This document shows, in pieces, positions 8,555 through 18,322 of a DNA stretch of 64,000 nucleotides (its first letter is position 1; each line of letters starts with the position of its first letter). Both the position numbers and the translations under genes were made by a program. Source of the stretch: Arcanobacterium buesumense (GTDB lineage: Bacteria; Actinomycetota; Actinomycetes; Actinomycetales; Actinomycetaceae); NCBI RefSeq assembly GCF_012563545.1, contig NZ_CP050804.1, forward strand, positions 1,116,001-1,180,000. Reading direction: 5' to 3'. The notes under the pieces were generated by a model. The model made no database searches. It saw only the letters and a list, made by a program, of their open reading frames with translations, and had not been told where the DNA came from.

Positions 8555-10447
8555 GTGTATCCTAAACATGATCAACCCCGTCTTTTAGCAGCACCGGAAA
8601 GCCTACCTGACAGTATGAAGTCCTTTATGAAAATCCTGGGTTCCCATCGTTCAACGCTAGCTATCATTGCGGCTGTCATCGGCGCCGTCGTCGGTTTAGC
8701 CTCGGTAGTCTTTCATTACTGTATTGAGGGCTGGACCTATCTGATGACCGGCTACTCTGACTATTCCGCACACCCGGGCGCGAGCCACGGCTTTTTAGGG
8801 TGGGGCACATGGTTTGTTATCCTCACCCCAGCCATCTCTGGTTTTTTGTATGGCCCGATGATCACCAAGTGGGCACCGTCTGCTCGTGGGCATGGTATTC
8901 CCGAAGTCATGTTGGCAGTCAAACGCAAGGGCGGAAAAATTCCCGGCGCGGTCGCAGTTGTTAAAATTATTGCGTCAGCTTTGACTTTAGGCGGTGGTGG
9001 CTCGGTTGGCCGTGAAGGCCCCATCGTTCAAGTCGGAGCGGCCCTAGGTTCATCGATCGCAAATAAGTTACACCTGACCACCCGACAGGTCGTCCTTTTC
9101 GTCGGCTGCGGATCGGCTGCTGGTATCGCTGCTACCTTCAACGCTCCCCTAGCTGGCGCAGTGTTCGCACTAGAACTCATTTTGATTAACTTCACTGCCG
9201 AGACATTCGGCATGTGCGTGATCGCAGCTGTTGCGTCCTCGCTCGTTGGGCACGCCTTTTTAGAAGACGTCCCCGTCGTAGCAATTCCCTATGTGTTGCG
9301 CGTCGGCAATAGCATTGACTTCGTCTTGATTATTCTAGTTGGATTCATCGCAGCCCTGGCCGGGCTCGGATTTTCAAAGATTCTCTATGCAGTAGAAGAT
9401 TTAATCGACGCCATCTACCACCTACCAGAGTGGGCTCGCCCAGGTATCGGCGGTATCGCAATCGGCATCATGCTCTTTTTCTTGCCGGAAATGTATGGCT
9501 CAGGATATCCGATTCAGCTCGATGCGCTCGAAGGTAAATACGCGATCGGATTCTTGCTACTTTTAGCCCTCATGCGCGCAATTTTCACCGCAACAACCAT
9601 CGGCATTGGTGGTTCTGGCGGCGTCTTCGCCCCCACCCTTTTCATCGGTGCGATGGTCGGTTCTGCTTTCGGACAAGCAATCGCGCCACTGACCAGCACA
9701 TCACCATCGGTTTTCGGTGTCATCGGAATGGGAGCGGCATTTGCTGGCGCTGCCCGTGCCCCCATGACTGGCGTTCTCATCATTATCGAAATGACCGGCC
9801 AGTATTCGTTGATCATGCCGATGATGCTAGCTGTGGTGGTTGCTACCGCCACCAGCCGGTTCTTAACACGTAAGACGATTTACACAACCAAACTTATTCG
9901 GCGCGGCGACATTCTCGACGATCCGGTTGACCACACATTGGTTGGGCGCGTTCCAGCCGCAAAGCTCATGACGCCGGTACCTGCTACGGTCACTACTTCT
10001 GCAACGATTCGCGAAGCAAACCACGTCTTAGTCCGCACACGAGGAACACGAATACCAGTTACTGACGACGACGGAAAATACGCCGGTTGTTTCACCGCGT
10101 TGATCTGGGCACACGTATCGACCGAGGGAATCTCGCCAGATACGCCGCTGTCCGCCATCGATCTAGACCATACCCATATCACGCCTGAGATGCTCCCAAC
10201 CCAGGTCCTTTCGTCACTGATCGACAACAACGCCTCGGCCGTCGTCGTCGTCAACGACGATGAAACAATCGCAGGCTGGGTAACCCAACGCGACCTAGTA
10301 CGCCTGATCCATAAGCAACAGCGTGCTGCGCTGTCTGCTATCGAAAACGAATCATCGTTCGGATCCCGTTGGTTGATGAAGCATCCTGACGGATTACGCC
10401 CACGTCGGATTCAGCGCACCCGCCGCCAGGACCGGAAGGAAAACTGA
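8555..10447 (+). CDS. ClC-family chloride channel/antiporter with CBS pair
   Basis: 630 residues. The ClC core shows GHGIPEV (about 112-118), GREGP (152-156, containing the gating glutamate) and GIGGSGGVFAPTLFIG, the three anion-pathway motifs. The C-terminal part (about 455-600) is a CBS-domain pair, which in relatives binds adenine nucleotides. GREGP rather than GREGT/V argues against the fluoride-specific CLC-F subgroup, despite fluoride channels elsewhere in the window. The start GTG at 8555 is provisional; the ATG at 8615 is an alternative. It follows sulP by 286 bases and converges on the osmolyte ABC genes. Confidence 0.92.
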   Translation: MYPKHDQPRLLAAPESLPDSMKSFMKILGSHRSTLAIIAAVIGAVVGLASVVFHYCIEGWTYLMTGYSDYSAHPGASHGFLGWGTWFVILTPAISGFLYGPMITKWAPSARGHGIPEVMLAVKRKGGKIPGAVAVVKIIASALTLGGGGSVGREGPIVQVGAALGSSIANKLHLTTRQVVLFVGCGSAAGIAATFNAPLAGAVFALELILINFTAETFGMCVIAAVASSLVGHAFLEDVPVVAIPYVLRVGNSIDFVLIILVGFIAALAGLGFSKILYAVEDLIDAIYHLPEWARPGIGGIAIGIMLFFLPEMYGSGYPIQLDALEGKYAIGFLLLLALMRAIFTATTIGIGGSGGVFAPTLFIGAMVGSAFGQAIAPLTSTSPSVFGVIGMGAAFAGAARAPMTGVLIIIEMTGQYSLIMPMMLAVVVATATSRFLTRKTIYTTKLIRRGDILDDPVDHTLVGRVPAAKLMTPVPATVTTSATIREANHVLVRTRGTRIPVTDDDGKYAGCFTALIWAHVSTEGISPDTPLSAIDLDHTHITPEMLPTQVLSSLIDNNASAVVVVNDDETIAGWVTQRDLVRLIHKQQRAALSAIENESSFGSRWLMKHPDGLRPRRIQRTRRQDRKEN

Positions 10448-10448
10448 T

Positions 10449-11222
10449 TCAGGCAGGCTGATGGTTAATCAACGTACGCACGTACTCAGTTGCTCCATGG
10501 TTAGCGACTCGTTGCGGAGTGTCGTACTGTTCGATGGCACCGTCTTTCAATACCAACACCTTCGAGCCCAGCTTGAGTGCTTCTGACGTATCGTGGGTGA
10601 CGAATAAGCAGGTCAGTCCTTCACGTTGAACAATGTCCATAATCTCGTCTTGCAGTGCTCTGCGGGTGATCTCGTCGACTGCTCCGAACGGCTCGTCCAT
10701 CAGCAAAAGCTCCGGACGTCCCGCAATTGATCGAGCAATCCCGACTCGCTGGGCTTGGCCACCAGAGAGCTGGTCAGGCATCCGCTCCAATAACTCTGAA
10801 TCAAGACCGGCAATCTTCATGGCACGCTCGATATCAGCTTTGATTTCTTCTTTTGACGCGCCAGAAATCTTTGGAACATATCCAATATTTTGCGCAACAT
10901 TCAGGTGCGGGAAAAGTATCGAACCTTGGACTGCGTATCCGATCTGCCGACGCAATTTAACTAGTTCAGCAGTAGCTGGAGCCGGAGTTGCAACCTTGGT
11001 GCCAGCCACCATGATAGTGCCGCTATCAGGGGTGACGAGTACATTAATCATTTTCAAAAGCGTAGATTTGCCACTGCCCGATTCGCCTAGAATCGTTAAG
11101 AACTCCCCTCTCTTCACAGTGAGAGAAAGCGATTCGATAATAGTTTTATCGCCGTATGATTTTTTCACATCGTCGAAGCTAATAATGATTTCGTTGCCTT
11201 CTTTGGATGGCTGCGCTGTCAT
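10449..11222 (-). CDS. Osmoprotectant (glycine betaine/carnitine/choline) ABC ATPase
   Basis: 257 residues with Walker A GESGSGKST, signature LSGGQAQR, Walker B LLLMDEPFGAVD and the H-loop VTHD. The sequence around these motifs matches the OpuCA/ProV type. It lacks the C-terminal CBS pair found in longer OpuA/ProV proteins. Its start overlaps the end of the permease/binding-protein gene by four bases, so the two form one transporter operon importing compatible solutes such as glycine betaine. Confidence 0.9.
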   Translation of the reverse strand: MTAQPSKEGNEIIISFDDVKKSYGDKTIIESLSLTVKRGEFLTILGESGSGKSTLLKMINVLVTPDSGTIMVAGTKVATPAPATAELVKLRRQIGYAVQGSILFPHLNVAQNIGYVPKISGASKEEIKADIERAMKIAGLDSELLERMPDQLSGGQAQRVGIARSIAGRPELLLMDEPFGAVDEITRRALQDEIMDIVQREGLTCLFVTHDTSEALKLGSKVLVLKDGAIEQYDTPQRVANHGATEYVRTLINHQPA

Positions 11223-12763
11223 TTTGTAGCCCCTTTCGTCTGCTCTAACTGGGCAAGGAATTCGGCAGCCACTTCCGCAGGAGTGGCCCCATCGTTCTCA
11301 ACCTGTGAGTTCATTGAAATCATGGTTTCTTCATCGATCGTCCCATCGAGGCTCTCGAGAATCTCACGCAGTTGCGGATACTGACGTAAAATCTCACTGC
11401 GTACGACGTTCATGCAGTCATAGGCTGGGTAATATCCAAGGTTGTCACGCAACACGGTGAGACCAGAACCAGCCAATTGACCGTCAGTGGTGAAGATTGG
11501 CATCGCCTGAATCTGCCGACTGTGAATAGCTTCGTATTTCAAACCAACATCGATATCTTTCGTGTTACCGAATTTGATTCGGTATGCCGAGGTCAGGCCC
11601 TTGTATCCATCAAGCCGCTCGAAGAAATCAGGTTCCGCCCCGAACACTAACTGGTCTGCGATCGGAGTAAGATCAGCAATAGTTTTCAGATTGTACTGCT
11701 TGGCAAGTTCATCGGGAACAGCAATGCCATAAGTATTTTGGAACCCATATGAAGTGATCCACTCCATGTCATAATCGCTTTGGTACTGCTGGTTTAGCTT
11801 CGGGAAATCAGTTTGCGCATAGTTGCTATCGTTCTTTAGCACTGCAGCCCATCCTGTTCCGGTGTATTCGGGGTAGATATCGAAATCTCCCTTTTCCATT
11901 CCCGGTTGAATATTGGATGTTCCGCCACCAACACCATGGGTGACTTGCACCTTCAGGTCAGTCTCAGCCTCGATTTTTTGTTTCAGAATCTCACCCATAA
12001 TGTATTGTTCAGTCATAGGTTTAGTAGCAATATGAACGGTAGCCCCACTTGCTTGGAAAGCTACTACCATGAGCGGTACGAGGAGAGCAGCTACGAACGT
12101 GGTACCAAGGGCTCCGATAGCAAAGCGGTTCCGCTTGGCACCAGGGGCGAGAAGTTTCGCAAACGCGCCAATCAAAGCGTCTGAGGCGAGCGCTAAGATA
12201 GCGATGAGTAAACTGCCCGCCACCGTCATCGCCGTATTATTGAGGGTAATTCCGCGGTAGATCGCAACACCGAGACCACCAGCACCAACAAATGAGGCGA
12301 TACCCGCGAGCGCGATAGTCATAACAACCATATTCCGCAATCCTGAAACGATCACCGGCAGAGCTAACGGCATCTTTATTTTCCATAGCAACTGCCGGGG
12401 AGTCGACCCCATTCCGCGGGCGGCTTCGACAAGCAATGGATCTACGTTCGTTAGACCGGTATAGGTTGCGCGAACCATTGGAAGTAGACCGTAAATAGTC
12501 AGTGCAATAATGGCGGTGGTATTACCAATTCCAGACAGTGGGATAAGGAAGCCGAGCATAGAAATTGACGGAATGGTGTAAACGAAATTCGCTGTACCCA
12601 TCACTATTCCGCTGGCTTGTTTACGCTCTGCTGCACTAATACCGAGGCTAATTCCGATGAAGCATGCCATCACGATAGCGATGGAGCAAATCAGCAGGTG
12701 CTGGAGAAATAGCTCGAAGAAGAAGGCTTGCCTAGTCCATAACAGTTGGAGAATTTCACCCAC
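11219..12763 (-). CDS. Osmoprotectant ABC permease fused to substrate-binding domain (OpuF type)
   Basis: 514 residues. Residues 1 to about 215 are a MetI-like permease (EAARGMGSTPRQLLWKIKMPLALPV is cut short here as EAARGMG...LWKIKMP, the EAA loop), and residues about 240-510 are an OpuAC-type periplasmic binding domain, tethered outside the membrane by a helix at about 215-240. Fusion of permease and binding protein is the OpuF arrangement known for compatible-solute uptake. With the downstream ATPase it makes a complete importer. It starts at GTG 12763. Confidence 0.92.
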   Translation of the reverse strand: MGEILQLLWTRQAFFFELFLQHLLICSIAIVMACFIGISLGISAAERKQASGIVMGTANFVYTIPSISMLGFLIPLSGIGNTTAIIALTIYGLLPMVRATYTGLTNVDPLLVEAARGMGSTPRQLLWKIKMPLALPVIVSGLRNMVVMTIALAGIASFVGAGGLGVAIYRGITLNNTAMTVAGSLLIAILALASDALIGAFAKLLAPGAKRNRFAIGALGTTFVAALLVPLMVVAFQASGATVHIATKPMTEQYIMGEILKQKIEAETDLKVQVTHGVGGGTSNIQPGMEKGDFDIYPEYTGTGWAAVLKNDSNYAQTDFPKLNQQYQSDYDMEWITSYGFQNTYGIAVPDELAKQYNLKTIADLTPIADQLVFGAEPDFFERLDGYKGLTSAYRIKFGNTKDIDVGLKYEAIHSRQIQAMPIFTTDGQLAGSGLTVLRDNLGYYPAYDCMNVVRSEILRQYPQLREILESLDGTIDEETMISMNSQVENDGATPAEVAAEFLAQLEQTKGATK

Positions 12764-13037
12764 GACGCTGACCGCACTTTCAAAGATTATTCAAATTTCA
12801 TCTATATACAGCCTAGTACATCATCAAATAAAAAACCTCTGCCCCACGAAATCGCAACGGGTAGAACTCTATTTATTCGATAGCTCGGAATGCCGATTGG
12901 TAGTTTAGTGGCCGGTGGCGAATGCGTCTCGATGGACGTGTTTTCGGTTTGTTTACCAGCAATAAAGGGTTTTTCGCCAAGCGGGTTTAACACATAATTG
13001 CTAGGGATACTGCGATTCTCATCTCACCCCACCTTAC

Positions 13038-13055
13038 TAGTATATATTTACACTA
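13038..13055. promoter_or_regulatory. Inverted repeat, possible PadR operator
   Basis: TAGTATA-TATT-TACACTA is an 18-bp dyad with six of seven arm bases matching, about 80 bases upstream of the membrane-protein/padR pair and in an A+T-rich promoter-like stretch. PadR repressors usually bind such a dyad at their own operon. Which protein binds it is inferred from position. Confidence 0.35.
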
Positions 13056-13132
13056 ATTGCAAATAACTGCTACTATAAAAACAGAACATCTTGTCATAGG
13101 CGAGGGTGACTATGCTACGAATAGGGGTAATT

Positions 13133-14251
13133 ATGAGCAATACTGATGTACTTTTCGAGCATCAAAGGAAGTGGGCGGATGAATACCGCCGAGCCTTGGC
13201 CGACCATAACGTTAGCCCCGATACAGCACAAGCAGAGGCAGATCGCCAGCTAGAATTGCTCCAACAATTGAATCTTGATCCGCTGAATTCTGATGACTGG
13301 ATAGCTATCGACGAAGCAGTGTCCCAGTACCTTGCCAAACACCCCTTCCAGAAAGCTCTCCAAACACAAGAAGTGACCGTGTGGAATACCCTGAGCTATG
13401 TTGGTACCCTGATCACAGGATTCTCGGTATGGATTCCAATTTCCGAGTGGATACAAGGTGACTTCAGCTGGCAGATCAGTCTCTCAGCGAACACACTAAT
13501 ATTTCTCACTTACGTCTCGCTGATAGCAGCAACTTTCGTCGTGTTCCGGATAACCTATTATCGCCATGGTCTTCTTCGGTCCTTACTAGCCGCTACCCCA
13601 GTGCTTGCTTTGGTAGTCCTTGTCTTATTCCTCCCACTCCATATATGGGACAAACAGACACTGGATAGTTCATATGGAACGATGCCCACCCTGCTAGCAA
13701 CGGCACTGGGCGTCACACTCGGCATTGCCGTCAACGTCTTGAGTAAAAAGCACGATGCTCGGCGGGCACATAAACGCGCGCTCAGAATGTGGGAACTTCA
13801 CCAAGGCGATCACACTAACGAACTGAACTGCATCTGGTTGAGCGAACTCGAAGGGATACTGCGCACGAGCTATCAATATAATTCAGCACTTATCAACTCC
13901 ACGTTACCAGAACTGGGATACCATCTTTCCGCAAAAAGCACATCCTCAGAACCAGTCTTGGCCGAGGAAGAATTCGGGGCCGCACGCCAGTTTGCCTACC
14001 AGCTAGCATCCAATAATCACCGTGCTGTTATCCATGCAAAACGCAATGAGATGCTAGGACAACTCGTGTTCCTTGCACTTTCTCTCCTAGCCCTATTTAG
14101 CTGGGCAATGGCGAAGATAAGCGGTGAAAATTCTGCTACCCTCTGGCTTATTCTACTGTTTGGGATTGGTGGCACCGTACTGTCTTCCATATCCGCCATA
14201 TCGTGTTGGCATGATTGGCGAGCCGCACGCACCCAACGGAGATTATCATGA
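13133..14251 (+). CDS. Integral membrane protein cotranscribed with PadR
   Basis: 372 residues from the ATG at 13133, preceded by AGGGGT. Residues 1-80 are a soluble, charged helical region (LFEHQRKWADEYRRAL); two pairs of membrane helices follow at about 90-200, then a cytosolic stretch rich in charged residues, and two last helices at about 305-365. I do not recognise the family with certainty. The N-terminal part resembles the HAAS/DUF1700 domain that often accompanies PadR regulators. Its stop overlaps the padR start by four bases. Confidence 0.65.
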   Translation: MSNTDVLFEHQRKWADEYRRALADHNVSPDTAQAEADRQLELLQQLNLDPLNSDDWIAIDEAVSQYLAKHPFQKALQTQEVTVWNTLSYVGTLITGFSVWIPISEWIQGDFSWQISLSANTLIFLTYVSLIAATFVVFRITYYRHGLLRSLLAATPVLALVVLVLFLPLHIWDKQTLDSSYGTMPTLLATALGVTLGIAVNVLSKKHDARRAHKRALRMWELHQGDHTNELNCIWLSELEGILRTSYQYNSALINSTLPELGYHLSAKSTSSEPVLAEEEFGAARQFAYQLASNNHRAVIHAKRNEMLGQLVFLALSLLALFSWAMAKISGENSATLWLILLFGIGGTVLSSISAISCWHDWRAARTQRRLS

Positions 14252-14568
14252 CTCAGTTCGACGATTTCCAACGCGGCCTACTACCAATGCTTTTACTAGC
14301 TGAACTACATCGCGAACCCGGACACGGGTACAGTCTATCGTTACGCTTAGCGAAACGCGGATTCGACCGCGTCAAAGGCGCCCACCTCTACCCTGTCTTA
14401 GCTCGGCTAGAATCCGACGGATACTGTACACCTGTCTGGACAGAAGGTGACGGCGGACCTGGACGTAAGGTCTACCATCTCACTACATCTGGTGAAGAAC
14501 GATTAGCAGAACTTCGTCACTCATGGAAGCTTCTCGTTCCGTTGACCAACAAGTTAATCGCTGGCTGA
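14248..14568 (+). CDS. PadR-family transcriptional regulator
   Basis: 106 residues from the ATG at 14248 (ATGA overlap with the preceding membrane-protein gene). The winged helix is clear: GHGYSLSLRL, the recognition region VKGAHLYPVLARLESDGY and the wing GGPGRKVYHLT. The C-terminal dimer helix is short, as in PadR subfamily 2. It probably represses its own operon and responds to a small aromatic or membrane-active compound, by analogy with the family. Unusually it lies after, not before, the membrane-protein gene. Confidence 0.9.
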   Translation: MTQFDDFQRGLLPMLLLAELHREPGHGYSLSLRLAKRGFDRVKGAHLYPVLARLESDGYCTPVWTEGDGGPGRKVYHLTTSGEERLAELRHSWKLLVPLTNKLIAG

Positions 14569-14766
14569 GCTAACGAAGCGGGTTGTCCAGGTGCTAGGAA
14601 GTCCCCACACAGTGGGTAAGCTGCGATGTAGCGGTTGTGAGTCTTCTAGCACATATGTCAGTAACGTCAGTTGATCACAGGGTCATGGGCCGTTACCTCC
14701 TGAAATTTCTAGGCAGGCGGGTTTTAAACAGACGCCCTGTCCATCCCCTCACGAACCTGTATCAGT

Positions 14767-15511
14767 CTACTGGTCGCGATTAACGAACACTAAAGACACG
14801 AGCGCCGGAATAACAGTCAGGGACAAAACAACAAGATACGTTGTGACATAACCGTCTACGATCCGTAGACCCGCAAGCAGAGCAGACATAGCTAATAACC
14901 CAGCCGATGTTAACGTTACCGAGTTACCAAGCGAGTACGTGCCAAGAATAGCCCCGACGCCCACGAGAGAAAGCAGTACGCAACGTTGGTTTATCTGGAA
15001 GCCGCAAATAAATAACACCATTGAGGAATGACAATATGGCAGGCACAAACATGGCATATGCTCCACCAAGAATCCCCACCAAACCACCTGAAATCGATGG
15101 TCCACCAATTGCGGCAACTCCCTCTATCATCTCGACTCGAGAGTTAAACTTCAGCATTGACTCGCGTCCCAAAACCTGAGGAACATAACCCGCACTTGCA
15201 ACAGAGCCTAATTCACTTACCGCACCACGAATGACACCTAGTAGCACTATAATCGCAAGATTCACAACACCGCCCAATAGCAGCCATCCCAGCGCTGTCA
15301 AACACCCACCTTCAACGAGATAGCCTGCAAAAACAACTTTCCTGCGAGGTAACCGATCAGCGATCGCCGCCAACGGTAAAGTGAGAAATAACTGCGTCGT
15401 TAAAGTAGCAGTAGCAAGAATTGATGCCAATACGATCGAACCAGTAGCGTAAAGAAAAGCTAACGGAAGCGCGAGCTGGGCAATAGCATCGCCGATCAAA
15501 TTCATAAGCAT
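14767..15511 (-). pseudogene. MFS transporter remnant with internal deletion
   Basis: The segment 15511-14924 encodes the N-terminal six helices of a drug-type MFS protein (NLIGDAIAQLALPLAFL, DRLPRRKVVFAGYL), then runs into a different frame near 15000 that continues with the last two or three helices and ends at 14767. The joined product would be about 245 residues instead of about 400, so roughly 150 residues in the middle are gone, along with the first few residues. The 198 bases between it and padR hold no gene I can recognise. Confidence 0.75.
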
Positions 15512-15698
15512 CGTCGTCTATAACTTACGATAAAGCACGTTCTCCGGATTCAACATTCTTTAACCTCAAAGGCATCATTAAAGTAGCTGGACGCAAGCAA
15601 ACGACGCGGAACCAAAATTTTCCACGAAAAATATCTTTTAAGACAACTTTAAAAACTGAGAATATCTTCAAATCCTAGACGGTAGAATGTATCTATAA

Positions 15699-15840
15699 CC
15701 ATACTTTTAGCGGCTAGCGTTTGTTTGGATTAAGAACTTCCCTGATTTCAGTTTTCACTGTCTCTAGCCTATCAACTAGAACTACCAGCACAGCGGCCTC
15801 AAACAAACAAAACCTTTTATCAAAAGTTGAGTATAAATGG
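15699..15840. repeat. Dispersed repeat, copy A
   Basis: Shares with copies near 24.1, 27.5 and 28.9 kb the block GGATTAAGAACTTCCCTGAT with TTCAGTTTTCAC, and the right-hand end TATCAAAAGTTGAGTA-N-AAATGG. This copy has CCATACTTTTAGCGG at its left and lacks the terminator-like hairpin seen in the others. On the minus strand the shared block could encode a short tail (VKTEIREVLNP). It may be a small mobile repeat or the tail of a lost mobile gene. Confidence 0.6.
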
Positions 15841-15863
15841 TTCTCTATACGCAACTTTTGATA
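15818..15863. repeat. Inverted repeat, 18-base arms
   Basis: Left arm TATCAAAAGTTGAGTATA at 15818-15835 and right arm TATACGCAACTTTTGATA at 15846-15863 pair with one mismatch around a 10-base loop. The left arm is the right-hand end of repeat copy A, so the structure looks like two repeat ends facing each other, as after a transposition or recombination event. Confidence 0.6.
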
Positions 15864-16409
15864 CAAAACTGTCGGTGGGTGCAAATTCTCAACAGTTGGG
15901 TGCAAATTTCGTTTCGTGAGGACGTGTTAATTTCCCACGAATTAAAAACAATATGCGAAGATGAAATAGTTTAATGCCTATCTCATCAAGGATGATGTCA
16001 TGCTTAATGTCAACAGTACCCAACGTAGTGTACTCGAGTGGCTTAATACTGACCAAAGCACGAACCCGCTGTCGTCCGAATGGAAAACTACGTAACACCC
16101 GACACTCAACCCCAAAACCGCCAACAAACACTCACACCAGCGACATTCGCGAGGCATTTGACCACAAAATGTAAAAAACTCGTGATACACCCATACTCCA
16201 CTATCCGACACAAGCGAAATCGAAACATGCGAAGTATCCTCCTAGAGTCACTGAACAAGCCCCTTGGACGCTATGCACAAAGCGAATAAGTCTAACCCGG
16301 TAGGGAATCTTGTTCAGCTCTGCCTACCCCATGCCAGAAGTCCACTTTTCCACTATTAGCCTGTCGCAAGTAGCTCACTAAACCCAGCCAGTTCAGTGAA
16401 TCGAATTGC
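15864..16409. other. Stretch without a recognisable gene
   Basis: Begins with two near copies of GGGTGCAAATT about 21 bases apart (15871-15905). Several short frames overlap on both strands but none has a ribosome site plus a recognisable protein. A possible coding fragment at about 15990-16095 (+) ends at a TAA. It is most likely debris between mobile-element remnants. Confidence 0.4.
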
Positions 16410-17567
16410 ATGAATTTCACTCAGGCCACGGAAGCTGTGGGTGTTTCACAACGTAGTGGCAAAGTTTGGCGCAACGGCAAGAATCGTTCAACGGGCGGTA
16501 ACGAAGCCGCAAGTGTGGACTGGTACTGTTTCCATATGGACAAGCCGAATCCTATGAGCAGTCGCTACCTTTCCCAAGATGAACGCATCATTATCGCTGA
16601 CATGCTCAAACACAATGTGAGCATTCGGGAGATATCGCAACGCCTGGGTGGTGCTCCTTTTCGTATTAGCCGTGAAGTTCGAGCAAATACTCATCCTGAT
16701 AACGGAAGCATAGGAACCTTAAAGAGCTCACCAAATCTCACATCAGCGTTTGAAACGACCAAAGACACCGAAAATTCTTGCCAACCCCGTGATGTTTGCG
16801 TTAGTTGAGAAGTATCTAAAGATGCATTGGAGTCCAGCTCAGATAAGTGGCAGACTGAAAAAGATATATCCCCATGATGAGTCGATGCACGTATGCAGCG
16901 AAACTATATATCAAGCTATCTATGTTCATGCCCGCGGTAGCCTACAACTCAATGTTGAGCAACTACTACGATCTGGCAGAGCAAAACGCCGACCACGTCA
17001 TCTGACCATGCAAAGAAAACCATGCTTGGGTGATCCGTTGGTGATGATCGCCCACCGACCTGAAGAGATCGCTACACGTGCGGTCCTTGGCCATTGGGAA
17101 GGTGACTTGATCACCGGGGCTAGGAACAAGAGCGCTATCGGCACGCTCGTTGAACGCACTACACGTTTTACAATCTTGCTCCACTTACCCGGCCATCATG
17201 ATGCAGGTAGTGTGCAAGAAGCAATAGTGAAGAAAATGAGCACACTTCCCAAGCTTTTACCGAACTCCTTAACCTGAAATCAAGGCTCACAAATGGCTCT
17301 ACACGCGTAAATTTCAACCACGCTAAACATGGATGTATATTTTTGCGATCCGCATTCACCCTGGCAACGCGGAACAAACGAAAACACAAACGGGTTCCTC
17401 CGGCAATACTTCCCAAAAGGAACCGATCTAAACCAATACTCTAAAAACCTATCTCGACGCAATCGCCGAAGAACTCAGGCGACCCTCCCCGCAAAACACT
17501 AGACTGGCACAAGCCAACCAAACGAATAATCGAACCAATCAACAACAACTGTTACAACCACACCTAG
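16410..17567 (+). pseudogene. IS30-family transposase, decayed
   Basis: Homology-like text runs in order through an IS30 transposase: N-terminal HTH region, SSRYLSQDERIIIADML, the second HTH, SPAQISGRLKK, the first catalytic Asp in GHWEGDLITG, then [19 protein letters not shown] with the catalytic Glu, and the tail [13 protein letters not shown]. Lesions: a frameshift near 16710, a TGA near 17275 in place of Trp of the WD-x-G motif, the following catalytic Asp read as Asn, a TAA near 17312, and a frameshift near 17450. It cannot be active. Clear terminal inverted repeats were not found. Confidence 0.88.
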
Positions 17568-18245
17568 AATCCACCACCCTGACATTATTGATACGCTGCG
17601 TATGGTTACAGCGCCAACGATTGCACGCGATCGATTTGTTGTCCTTGCCAACGTTCCAAGATCACTCGTCGAGGGACTTGAAGAAGAACATTTGTCATCG
17701 CGAATGTCCGACGCCGTACATTGCCAGAATCTGAACAAGATAATTGCGATCATTATAGAACTACTCGTTGACCCCTTTTGATTAGGTTGAGACTAAGACA
17801 CCCCAACGCCCAAGCAGATCGAGCTTACGGCAGTGGTCGTGGGAGAGCGCAGTGCAGAGCTGTCACTGACCCCATTATTCGAAATGCACAAGAAGAAGGA
17901 CAAATGGCTGCTATGCGGGAATGGCTAACTAAACGCTGATACACAGAAAGACACTCCGCTAACAACCTCGCTTTAGAGGATCTTCCAGTGGGCACTTTCT
18001 CTGCATAGCACAATGCACCTGTCTGGAAGGAAACTGGGGAAGTCTTCAATATGCCAATTAATCTTGTGGTTCAGCTACGCATACAAAGAACATCGGGTTT
18101 CTCAGTCCCTATCGGAGCTAAGAGTGCTAGAGACTTTACTAATCCAAATAAGAGACTCAGGGAGGAAGCTACGAAGGTACACCAACTGAAGTACACCTGC
18201 GGCGAAGAACTTGATCTTTTGCTACATGGATTACTCAATGGGTAA
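17563..18245 (+). pseudogene. XamI-type type II restriction endonuclease remnant
   Basis: Three segments in order resemble a XamI-family enzyme as I remember it. At 17563-17781 is a helical part with TAPTIARDRFVVLANVP. At about 17840-17940 is DPIIRNAQEEGQMAAMREWL ending in a stop. At 18051-18245 is the nuclease core around PIGAKSARDFTNPNKR followed by EEATKVHQL. The family core reads E-A-K-S-x-x-D-F-T-N; here the Glu is Gly, so the catalytic site is lost as well as the frame. No partner methyltransferase is visible. It directly abuts the IS30 remnant. Confidence 0.6.
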
Positions 18246-18322
18246 AATTAGACCAAACTTCAACCTTCATACTTTGAACTAAATCTTATCACTTAGAACG
18301 CTCACCGTCTCAAAATGAAACG

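Noticed and set aside
8555-10447. Fluoride-specific CLC-F antiporter
   Set aside because: Has GREGP and a CBS pair, as in chloride ClC proteins, not the CLC-F variant motif.
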